Shown here piece by piece: positions 5,863 through 11,211 of a DNA stretch of 11,211 nucleotides. Every line of letters begins with the position of its first letter. Positions within the stretch are counted from its first letter, which is position 1. The notes below the pieces were generated by a model, which was not told where the DNA came from, did no database searches, and worked only from the letters and a program-made list of their open reading frames with translations. The stretch comes from Geoglobus sp. (GTDB taxonomy: Archaea > Halobacteriota > Archaeoglobi > Archaeoglobales > Archaeoglobaceae), in the NCBI GenBank assembly GCA_015523645.1, contig WAJY01000110.1, positions 1 to 11,211 on the forward strand, written 5' to 3'. The position numbers and the translations under genes are program-made.

Positions 5863-6521
5863 GACAGCGATTTGTTCTTGATACAACAGCAATCACAGAC
5901 ACGGGAATGAGGGTCAGGGAGGGCTATGAAACTTTGTGCGAATCAGCAAAAGACATACTTGATCTCATAGCAAAGGCTAGGTTGAAGCTGGACATAAGCT
6001 GCTACATTCCATATCCCTCTGTCTACTCCGAATTGACAAGCTTTTTGAAGCGATATAACTGCGAAAAGGAGATATTTCTCAGGCTTGACACTTGGCTTGT
6101 TAAAAAAACTCCAAACAGGTATGAGGTGATGATACCTGCCGAGATATTTCATGAATACATCGTCACAATGAGGCAGAAAATCAATAAAGCAAGGAGAATT
6201 TCAGAGGACTTTATCTGGGAGGGCTCGGCACTTGGTTTGAAGTGTGACAACAAAGACAATTTCAAAGATGAGGTTGGAGAGATAATCTCAAAGTTCAGGG
6301 ACAAATACAGAGAGGTCATGAGGCATGGAGTTCTGGATTCATCCCCAGATCTTGATGTGCTTCTTCTGGCAAAGGAGCTCGATGCAGCTGTTGTTTCGAG
6401 CGATGAAGGAATAAAGAGGTGGAGTGAGAGAATGGGGTTGAGGTTTGTTGAGGCTGAAAAGTTTCCCAGAATGCTTAAGGAGTATTTAGCGATGGTGGAG
6501 GGGAAAGAGGATGAGAATTGA
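5859..6521 (+). CDS. HARP-type PIN-domain nuclease (UPF0278; protein-only RNase P / RNA ligase partner family)
   Basis: The N-terminus QRFVLDTTAITDTG, the middle CYIPYPSVYSELTSFL, and the C-terminal block VLDSSPDLDVLLLAKELDAAVVSSDEGIKRW are family hallmarks of HARP (homologs of Aquifex RNase P). HARP uses a PIN domain to cut tRNA 5' leaders without RNA. From memory, the Aquifex catalytic acids are D7, D138, D142 and D160; here D8, D160, D164 and D182 keep exactly that spacing in the C-terminal set. With the chosen ATG, which overlaps the fibrillarin stop as ATGA, the protein is 220 residues; a GTG at 5850 adds three. Archaeal HARPs usually coexist with RNA-based RNase P and seem not essential. 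The family was also named RNA ligase partner, but no ligase is visible here. Confidence 0.88.
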   Translation: MRQRFVLDTTAITDTGMRVREGYETLCESAKDILDLIAKARLKLDISCYIPYPSVYSELTSFLKRYNCEKEIFLRLDTWLVKKTPNRYEVMIPAEIFHEYIVTMRQKINKARRISEDFIWEGSALGLKCDNKDNFKDEVGEIISKFRDKYREVMRHGVLDSSPDLDVLLLAKELDAAVVSSDEGIKRWSERMGLRFVEAEKFPRMLKEYLAMVEGKEDEN

Positions 6522-7728
6522 AAAGCCGAGAGGGACAAGGGATTTTCTTCCAGATGAGATGGAGAAGAGGAGAAATATAGAGGGAATCATGCGTAGAATT
6601 GTGGAGAGCTTTGGTTACAGAGAAGTGTCCACTCCAACATTTGAGCATCTTGAGCTCTTTACGATCAAGTCTGGAGATGAAATCATTGAGGAGATATACG
6701 CATTCAAAGACAAGTCGGGAAGAGATCTTGCTCTTCGCCCTGAGCTTACGGCACCGGTTATGAGGTTGTTTGTGAACGAGTGCTTTGTAATGCCAAAGCC
6801 TTTGAGATTTTACTACTTTGCAAACTGTTTCAGATATGAGAGACCTCAGAAGGGGAGATACAGAGAGTTCTGGCAGTTTGGAGTTGAGCTGATAGGAAGC
6901 GACACACCAGAAAGTGATGCTGAGGTTATCATACTTGCCTACAGAATAATGGAAGAATTGAGCATTGATTTCTCCCTCCACATAGGACATGTTGGACTGT
7001 TAAGAAAGGTGTTGCATGGTGTTGATGAAAAGGAGAGGGCAATGAGATTCATAGATAAAAAGGAGTGGAGGGAGCTTGAAAATTTTCTTGAAAGAAAAGG
7101 TAAGGGAGAGCTTTTTGAGAAAATAATGGAACTGTCTTCATCAAGAAGCATAGAGGAGGCTATCTCTGTATACCCTGACTTTGACTACAGCCACATATCA
7201 AAGGTTTTGGGTATTCTTGATTCCCTTGGCATTGATTTCAAGCTAGACTTTGGAATAGCCAGGGGGCTTGATTACTACACAGGCATGGTCTTTGAGATCT
7301 ATGGGAGAGGGTTGGGTGCACAGAACCAGATATGCGGAGGAGGTAGCTACAGCCTAACAGGGATATTTGGAAAGGAAGATGTTCCAGCAACTGGATTTGC
7401 AATCGGTTTTGACAGAGTTGCTGAGATTTGCAACGTTGATCAGGAAAAGACAAGGAAGGTTGTGGTGATAGGTTTTGGGGATTACTCGAAGGCAACAAAG
7501 GTTGCCGATGTTTTGAGGAGGGAGGGAATACCATCTGTTGTTGATGTCATGGGGAGGAGTGTTAAAAAGCAGCTCAGCTTTGCAAATTCCATCAATGCTG
7601 ATTATGCTGTCTTTGTGGGTGAGGAATTCAAGAAGGGGCTTGTCACAGTCAAGAACCTCAATACTGGCAATCAGAGAGAGATAAGGTTTGAGGAGCTCTC
7701 AAGCTATATTATAAATGGTGAGATTTAG
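6511..7728 (+). CDS. hisS: Histidyl-tRNA synthetase
   Basis: This class II synthetase charges tRNA-His. The 405 residues include KPRGTRDFLPDE (5-16), motif 1 near 35-50, LRPELTAPVMR (75-85), motif 2 FRYERPQKGRYREFWQF (107-123), the HisRS-specific ARGLDYYTGMVFEIY (250-264) and motif 3 GFAIGFDR (295-302). The C-terminal anticodon-binding domain spans about 315-400. Length is close to the bacterial/archaeal norm. The ATG overlaps the HARP gene by 11 nt, with a GGAGGGG purine run upstream as ribosome-binding site. It is the last gene of the plus-strand run, and its stop overlaps the convergent membrane-protein gene by 4 nt. Co-transcription with a tRNA 5' nuclease is of interest because tRNA-His has an unusual 5' end. 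Confidence 0.97.
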   Translation: MRIEKPRGTRDFLPDEMEKRRNIEGIMRRIVESFGYREVSTPTFEHLELFTIKSGDEIIEEIYAFKDKSGRDLALRPELTAPVMRLFVNECFVMPKPLRFYYFANCFRYERPQKGRYREFWQFGVELIGSDTPESDAEVIILAYRIMEELSIDFSLHIGHVGLLRKVLHGVDEKERAMRFIDKKEWRELENFLERKGKGELFEKIMELSSSRSIEEAISVYPDFDYSHISKVLGILDSLGIDFKLDFGIARGLDYYTGMVFEIYGRGLGAQNQICGGGSYSLTGIFGKEDVPATGFAIGFDRVAEICNVDQEKTRKVVVIGFGDYSKATKVADVLRREGIPSVVDVMGRSVKKQLSFANSINADYAVFVGEEFKKGLVTVKNLNTGNQREIRFEELSSYIINGEI

Positions 7729-8147
7729 TGCATAATGCCTAGAATTTGTCCGATCTTTCCATATACTTTGAAATAGATTGCAAGGAGGCATGCTGCAATC
7801 AGCAAAAAGTTAACAGCATTGCTATTATACTTGAATCTTGCAATTCTCTTTCTCCTCCTGATTGGCCAGTATAGCTCCACACCCGATGATGTGAGCATGT
7901 CAAGAGCTATGTGGGAAGTTATCGCATAAAATGCCACAATTGCAAGAGTTTTGCTGATGAAGAGGAGTGTGATTGATGAAGCAGCAAGAAAAAGGAGTGA
8001 ATGTGTTACAGATCTGTGTTTCAGTCCGAGTGTCTGGTCAACATCACTCACAATTCCAAACAGGACTGCATAGAGTGAAAGTTCCAGGCTGGATGTGATA
8101 ATGTAGACCGGAGTGAATGAGACAAGGGCGTGAGTTTTCTTGAGCAT
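7725..8147 (-). CDS. DUF457/YdjM-like membrane-bound putative metal-dependent hydrolase
   Basis: This 140-residue integral membrane protein has about four hydrophobic segments (about 8-38, 50-82, 111-126 and part of the loop between). Conserved polar positions suit the family: KTHALVSF at the start (His6), SDVDQ with Asp35 and Asp37, HRSVTHS (His44, His49), SHIALDMLTSSGVELYWPI (His79, Asp83). The histidine/aspartate set is thought to bind metal in this family, but no activity is settled. The protein is on the short side. An ATTTTATATC element at 8171-8180 gives a near-leaderless start. The gene sits 3' of the transporter on the same strand but seems to have its own promoter. Confidence 0.85.
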   Translation of the reverse strand: MLKKTHALVSFTPVYIITSSLELSLYAVLFGIVSDVDQTLGLKHRSVTHSLLFLAASSITLLFISKTLAIVAFYAITSHIALDMLTSSGVELYWPIRRRKRIARFKYNSNAVNFLLIAACLLAIYFKVYGKIGQILGIMH

Positions 8148-8170
8148 AATTTAATTTTATAATGATGATA

Positions 8171-8178
8171 GATATAAA
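8171..8178 (-). promoter_or_regulatory. TATA box of the DUF457-like gene
   Basis: TTTATATC on the minus strand is centred about 27 nt before the ATG at 8147, in the 63-bp gap after the transporter stop. The surrounding A/T-rich run (8148-8184) could also act as the transporter's T-rich terminator. Confidence 0.5.
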
Positions 8179-8210
8179 ATTTTCGTCCCAATTCCCAGCA
8201 TAGCCATACT

Positions 8211-9350
8211 TCACGACCTCCTCACAATGACTGCTCCAATCAAAGCCATTGTTCCTGCAATTAGAAGTGGAAGTCTGAAGTTCATTGTTAGATCTGCCAA
8301 ATATCCTGCAAATGACGGACTGACCATCTGACCTATTCCGAAGAAAAATGTCACAAATCCAATTGCTGCAGATGCAGAATCCTTTCCTGCAATGTCTCCG
8401 CAGTAAGCTTGAACCAATGGGGGTATGGAAAGCATTGAGAAACCTGTTAGGATTGTTGACAGTAGAGCCATGTAGATGTTTGTTGAGAGGCTGAAGAGTA
8501 TGAAGGCAAAGCCCATAATCCCATAAACCACCGGCAATGCTCCTCTTCTTCCAATTCTATCTGAGATCTTGCCCCAGATGATTGCTCCAACTATCGATAG
8601 AACACCAACAAGTGACCACATCAAACTTGAAAGGCTGTATGATATTCCTATGTTGATAAGGTGGGATGTGTAGAATGTCACAAATATTATGTAGGAGGCT
8701 CCAAAGAAGACGTAGGCAAATCCAAGATTGATCAGCCTTTTCGACCTGTAAACCTCTTTTATCGGTATCTTTGTCTCCGATACAAAATCCTCTGGAACCT
8801 CCTTGAGTTTTAAGGCGAGAATGCTCACAAATAAACCTATGATTGCAAGAAACTGCCATCCAGCTCTCCATCCGAGGTTGAGAATGACTATGGGTAGTGT
8901 TGCTCCGGCAAATATTATTCCAACACTTGAACCAGAGTTTATTATTCCAAGGGCAAAACCTCTCTTGTCAGCCTCAAACCACTTTGCTATCAATCCAACC
9001 ATGCCAACATTCACACCAGCCGAGCCAACACCGGTGAGAAACCTGTATGCGCTCGCATCAAAGAAGCTTGAGGAAAGAGAGGTTAGGAAGAGGGTCAGGG
9101 TTATGAGCAAGAGGGAAAGCACGGTGACCTTTTTAGCTCCAAACCTTGATGCAAGGTATCCTGCAAAAGGGGAGAAGAGAACGTAGCCTAGAAAATTGGC
9201 TGATGCTATGGCACCCATCTCGGTGTAGTTCAAAAGCAATCCTTCTTTCATCGGCTCAAGAATGAGTGTATAGGCAAACCTTGCAAGTCCAAGTGCCGTG
9301 AAAATTCCAAGGAGACCGGTGATGAGTGTTAGAACCTCCTCTTTTTTCAC
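8211..9350 (-). CDS. Major facilitator superfamily transporter, YbfB/YjiJ-like
   Basis: The 379-residue protein has about twelve hydrophobic helices in two halves. The opening TALGLARFAYTLILEPM (18-34) resembles the YbfB/YjiJ (MFS_4) group. The loop GYLASRFGAKK after helix 2 and its repeat GKISDRIGRRGALP in the second half are the standard MFS motif A. Few charged residues lie within helices, so the substrate cannot be read from sequence; small organic acid, aromatic or drug export are all possible. The start is GTG at 9350, preferred because a TATA-like box at 9374-9381 is centred about 27 nt upstream and no Shine-Dalgarno is present; no in-frame ATG lies between the box and the GTG. Confidence 0.88.
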   Translation of the reverse strand: MKKEEVLTLITGLLGIFTALGLARFAYTLILEPMKEGLLLNYTEMGAIASANFLGYVLFSPFAGYLASRFGAKKVTVLSLLLITLTLFLTSLSSSFFDASAYRFLTGVGSAGVNVGMVGLIAKWFEADKRGFALGIINSGSSVGIIFAGATLPIVILNLGWRAGWQFLAIIGLFVSILALKLKEVPEDFVSETKIPIKEVYRSKRLINLGFAYVFFGASYIIFVTFYTSHLINIGISYSLSSLMWSLVGVLSIVGAIIWGKISDRIGRRGALPVVYGIMGFAFILFSLSTNIYMALLSTILTGFSMLSIPPLVQAYCGDIAGKDSASAAIGFVTFFFGIGQMVSPSFAGYLADLTMNFRLPLLIAGTMALIGAVIVRRS

Positions 9351-9373
9351 AACAGCCAGAAAATTCTCATCAC

Positions 9374-9381
9374 TTTAATAC
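9374..9381 (-). promoter_or_regulatory. TATA box of the MFS transporter gene
   Basis: GTATTAAA on the minus strand is centred about 27 nt before the GTG at 9350, within the 42-bp gap after the acetyltransferase stop. It supports independent, leaderless transcription of the transporter. Confidence 0.5.
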
Positions 9382-9392
9382 TTTTTGTCTGC

Positions 9393-9920
9393 TTACTTCT
9401 CTTCCTTCAATGTAAGTGAGAGCTTAAGGGCATTCTCATCTCTCCCCATAATATATCTTTCTGCACTAAACCTCTTTTCTACCTCAAATCCGTGTTTTTT
9501 AAAAACATGAATTGCTGCAGAGTTCTTCTCATTTACAAATGCTATGAGCTTCTCTATGCTTTCTTTCCTTGCCATTTCTATCATTTCCTTAAGCAGTCTC
9601 TGTCCGATTCCCTGGTTTTTGAATCTATCATGAACTATTATCCCGACCTCAGCAGTCTTATCGCTGTGCCTTATCAGTCTAGCTTCTGCCACAATCTCCC
9701 CTTCCCACTCTGCAACGATTGAATAAACGTTTTTGAAGTCAACTCTTTCCAGCATGTCCCTAACCTCATTTTTGCTGAATTTGTACGGTCTTAAAAACCT
9801 CATGGATTCTTGTGAGAGTGTTGTGTACATCCTGACAAGCTTTTCCAAGTCAGATCTTTCTGGGAATCTCATCCTCACAATTTTCCCTTCCCTTGTAAGA
9901 AATTCCCCTTGCCATTTCAC
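9393..9920 (-). CDS. GNAT-family N-acetyltransferase
   Basis: The 175-residue protein is a Gcn5-related acetyltransferase. Motif A, the acetyl-CoA pyrophosphate loop, is VGIIVHDRFKNQGIGQRLL (92-110), with K101-NQ-G104-I-G106 in place of the usual R/QxxGxG/A. Motif B is NSAAIHVFKKHGFE (133-146). The N-terminal part carries a helix-rich segment (24-60) that would form the acceptor site. It resembles stand-alone GNAT domains of the kind also found as domains of acyl-CoA synthetase-linked Pat proteins; the acceptor (protein, amine or antibiotic) is unknown. The start is GTG at 9920, with no upstream Shine-Dalgarno and a TATA box 25 nt away, again leaderless. It lies 42 bp before the transporter on the same strand; a functional link is not evident. 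Confidence 0.88.
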   Translation of the reverse strand: MKWQGEFLTREGKIVRMRFPERSDLEKLVRMYTTLSQESMRFLRPYKFSKNEVRDMLERVDFKNVYSIVAEWEGEIVAEARLIRHSDKTAEVGIIVHDRFKNQGIGQRLLKEMIEMARKESIEKLIAFVNEKNSAAIHVFKKHGFEVEKRFSAERYIMGRDENALKLSLTLKEEK

Positions 9921-9941
9921 GATAACTTGAATTCAGTAAAC

Positions 9942-9949
9942 TTTAAATA
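9942..9949. promoter_or_regulatory. Near-symmetric TATA box serving the GNAT gene and possibly a plus-strand transcript
   Basis: TTTAAATA reads as a TATA box on both strands. Its centre is about 25 nt before the minus-strand GTG at 9920 and about 27 nt before a plus-strand ATG at 9973, so both could be leaderless starts. Confidence 0.5.
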
Positions 9950-10085
9950 CTTCATTATTGCTGGAAATTTAGATGCTCTATCAAAGCGAGAGCTGGTATT
10001 ACTGGTTTGGATTTTTCTTCTTTGGGTATAGCTTTAGCTATTAACTCTGGGGGTGTTTCTGTGGTGGTTATTGGTTGTGGGCTAG

Positions 10086-10106
10086 TATATATGGATTCTT
10101 TAAATA
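10086..10106 (+). promoter_or_regulatory. Two candidate TATA boxes of the ADH synthase gene
   Basis: TATATAT (10086-10092) is centred 34 nt before the ATG at 10123 and would give a leader of about 7 nt. TTTAAATA (10099-10106) is closer to consensus but centred only about 20 nt from the ATG. A GGTG at 10112-10115, 7 nt before the ATG, may be a weak Shine-Dalgarno. The region cannot be resolved without mapped transcript ends. Confidence 0.4.
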
Positions 10107-10122
10107 AAAAGGGTGTATAAAA

Positions 10123-10890
10123 ATGAGTGGAAAAAAAAGGAGATTGAAAAGGATATTCAGAAGGGAAAGATCGCTGATTGTACCACTAGACCATGGAATG
10201 ACAAAGCCAGAAGCTGGAATAGAAGATGTTGACAGAATTCTGAACCTACTTGATGGCATTGCAGATGCGTTTGTTTTGCATAAGGGAACGGCAAAGCACT
10301 CATCATATGTAAATGAGATGGAGTCATCCCTGATAATACATCTCTCTGCCTCAACACACATCAGTCCTGATCCACTTTCAAAAAGGATAATCACCTCTGT
10401 TGAAAAGGCTATACAGCTTGGAGCAGATGCTGTGAGTGTTCATGTAAATATTGGGAGCAGCAATGATGTATTGCAGATAATGGAGGCATCTCTTGTCTCT
10501 GAGAAGTGCGACGAATACGGAATTCCTCTACTCGTGATGAGCTATCCAAGAGGGAAGGGGATAAATGAATACGGAGTGGAGGAGATAAAACTTGCTGTTA
10601 GGGTTGCAAATGAGATCGGAGCAGATTTTGTCAAAACAAATTACACAGGAAATGTTGAGACTTTCAGGGAGATTGTCTCTTTTTCGAAGATACCGGTATT
10701 GATAGCTGGTGGAAGGAAGAGAGAGAGCGATAAGGAGTTTTTACAGATTGTCAGAGAAGCGATGAGTGCGGGAGCCAAGGGGGTGGCTGTTGGTAGAAAC
10801 ATATTTCAGAGTGAAAGACCAAGAGAGCTTGCTGTAAGGCTAGCTAAAATAGTTCACGGTGTTGTGTATGAAAGAGATCTGGTTACTTGA
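10123..10890 (+). CDS. 2-amino-3,7-dideoxy-D-threo-hept-6-ulosonate (ADH) synthase, DhnA-type class I aldolase
   Basis: This 255-residue TIM-barrel aldolase belongs to the MJ0400 type. It joins a 6-deoxy-5-ketofructose phosphate with aspartate semialdehyde to make ADH, the archaeal entry to dehydroquinate without DAHP. Visible residues are PLDHG (21-25, Asp23/His24), Tyr141 in SYPRG, the probable Schiff-base lysine Lys171 in DFVKTNYTG, and the phosphate-binding loops AGGRK (195-199) and GVAVGRNIF (220-228). The sequence alone allows a fructose-bisphosphate aldolase of the same fold, but the overlapping downstream gene for dehydroquinate synthase II argues strongly for the shikimate role. The N-terminus is very basic (KKRRLKRIFRRER). 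Confidence 0.9.
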   Translation: MSGKKRRLKRIFRRERSLIVPLDHGMTKPEAGIEDVDRILNLLDGIADAFVLHKGTAKHSSYVNEMESSLIIHLSASTHISPDPLSKRIITSVEKAIQLGADAVSVHVNIGSSNDVLQIMEASLVSEKCDEYGIPLLVMSYPRGKGINEYGVEEIKLAVRVANEIGADFVKTNYTGNVETFREIVSFSKIPVLIAGGRKRESDKEFLQIVREAMSAGAKGVAVGRNIFQSERPRELAVRLAKIVHGVVYERDLVT

Positions 10891-11211
10891 TGATGGGGAG
10901 GAGTGGGAGAGCGTTAAAGAGCATGTCAAAGATGCGATAGAAATAGGATTTACAGGTGTTGCTGTGAGAGATGAGTTCATAGAGAAGGTGAGAAAGCTTG
11001 GCAACATAGAAGTTGAGGTGGCAGAGGTGGTCAAGATTAAAGGTGCTTCTGATCAAGAAAAGGTTATAGAGCTTTCGAAAAAGAAGGACAGAATATTCAT
11101 CGATTTTGAGAACTGGAAGATAATTCCTCTGGAAAACCTGATTGCAATGAAAAAGAATGCAAAGATAATTCCTGTTGTCAATGATGTTGAGGAGGCTAGG
11201 GTGGCTTTAAC
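10868..11211 (+). CDS. 3-dehydroquinate synthase II (AroB'), 3' end cut off by window edge
   Basis: From ATG 10868 there are 114 open codons to the window edge, out of about 320-360 in the family. The start MKEIWLLDDGEEWESVKEHV and the block IFIDFENWKIIPLENLIA are typical of the MJ1249 type. The enzyme oxidatively deaminates ADH with NAD+ and cyclises it to 3-dehydroquinate; it is unrelated to bacterial AroB. The ATG lies 23 nt inside the ADH synthase gene with GGTG at 10858-10861, a 6-nt spacer, so the two enzymes are translationally coupled. The catalytic C-terminal region is not in the window. Confidence 0.9.
   Translation, partial: MKEIWLLDDGEEWESVKEHVKDAIEIGFTGVAVRDEFIEKVRKLGNIEVEVAEVVKIKGASDQEKVIELSKKKDRIFIDFENWKIIPLENLIAMKKNAKIIPVVNDVEEARVAL

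Larger units (their letters stand above)
9921..10122. other. 202-bp intergenic region with odd composition, a mini-ORF and a hydrophobic open frame
   Basis: Besides promoter elements at both ends, the middle (about 9995-10095) is rich in T and G on the plus strand, unlike the purine-rich plus-strand genes. A 23-codon ORF runs from ATG 9973 to the stop at 10042-10044 and encodes an aromatic-rich peptide (MLYQSESWYYWFGFFFF then six more residues). In another frame an open stretch from 9947 to the stop at 10118-10120 includes KARAGITGLDFSSLGIALA followed by a hydrophobic segment and MDSLNKKGV. That frame has no ATG or GTG before the segment; its first usual alternative start is TTG at 10007. Neither is a confident gene. 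A pyrimidine-rich run at 10011-10022 could be a terminator. No tRNA-like fold was seen. Confidence 0.4.

Noticed and set aside
6475..6990. Minus-strand open frame across the HARP-HisS junction (171 codons)
   Set aside because: Antisense to conserved HisS motifs 1 and 2 and lacking any recognisable domain.
8162..8168. C-box-like ATGATGA in the gap upstream of the DUF457-like gene, considered as a C/D-box sRNA
   Set aside because: No D box (CTGA) at a suitable distance downstream and no D'/C' pair, so a guide RNA cannot be supported.
8803..9186. Plus-strand open frame inside the transporter gene (127 codons)
   Set aside because: Antisense to clear MFS helices and motif A; no family features.
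10123..10890. Fructose-1,6-bisphosphate aldolase call for the DhnA-type protein
   Set aside because: The fold and catalytic residues are shared, but the overlapping 3-dehydroquinate synthase II gene points to ADH synthase.

Overview
The window looks like a stretch of euryarchaeal chromosome, most likely from the Archaeoglobales or a close relative. The evidence is archaea-specific genes: Nop5 with fibrillarin, a TRASH-domain regulator, 4-(beta-ribofuranosyl)aminobenzene 5'-phosphate (RFAP) synthase of tetrahydromethanopterin synthesis, and the archaeal early shikimate pair. Archaeal TATA boxes precede most first genes, often at a leaderless distance from the start codon. The RFAP synthase / Nop5 / fibrillarin adjacency is one I associate with Archaeoglobus; that is memory, not a search. 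I found no rRNA, tRNA, CRISPR array, insertion sequence or prophage gene.

Left part (1-2317). A Memo-family (AmmeMemoRadiSam B) gene runs off the left edge on the minus strand. It is divergent, across only 36 bp, from an NAD-kinase-superfamily gene of unknown substrate. That gene meets, tail to tail, a 65-residue heavy-metal-associated (HMA) metallochaperone. The chaperone is divergent from an Lrp-type helix-turn-helix regulator with a C-terminal TRASH metal-sensing domain, forming a small metal (probably copper) module without its ATPase in view.

Centre (2326-7728). Seven plus-strand genes overlap end to start, each by 4 to about 23 nt, and probably form one operon behind one TATA box: XRE-CBS regulator, degenerate E1/ThiF-like protein, RFAP synthase, Nop5, fibrillarin, a HARP-type (PIN-domain, protein-only RNase P-like) nuclease, and histidyl-tRNA synthetase. 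It joins methanopterin cofactor synthesis with RNA 2'-O-methylation, tRNA 5' processing and tRNA charging.

Right part (7725-11211). On the minus strand lie a DUF457/YdjM-like membrane protein, a YbfB/YjiJ-like major facilitator transporter and a GNAT acetyltransferase, each with its own candidate TATA box. A 202-bp gap with odd composition follows. Then comes the plus-strand ADH synthase gene, overlapping a 3-dehydroquinate synthase II gene that runs off the right edge; together these make dehydroquinate without DAHP in the archaeal aromatic amino acid route.

Most of the window is conserved housekeeping. The parts worth a second look are the E1-like protein welded to RFAP synthase, the HARP nuclease placed in a C/D-box RNP operon, the metal module and its candidate operator, and the 202-bp gap, which holds a leaderless-type mini-ORF and a class III signal-peptide-like stretch in another frame.
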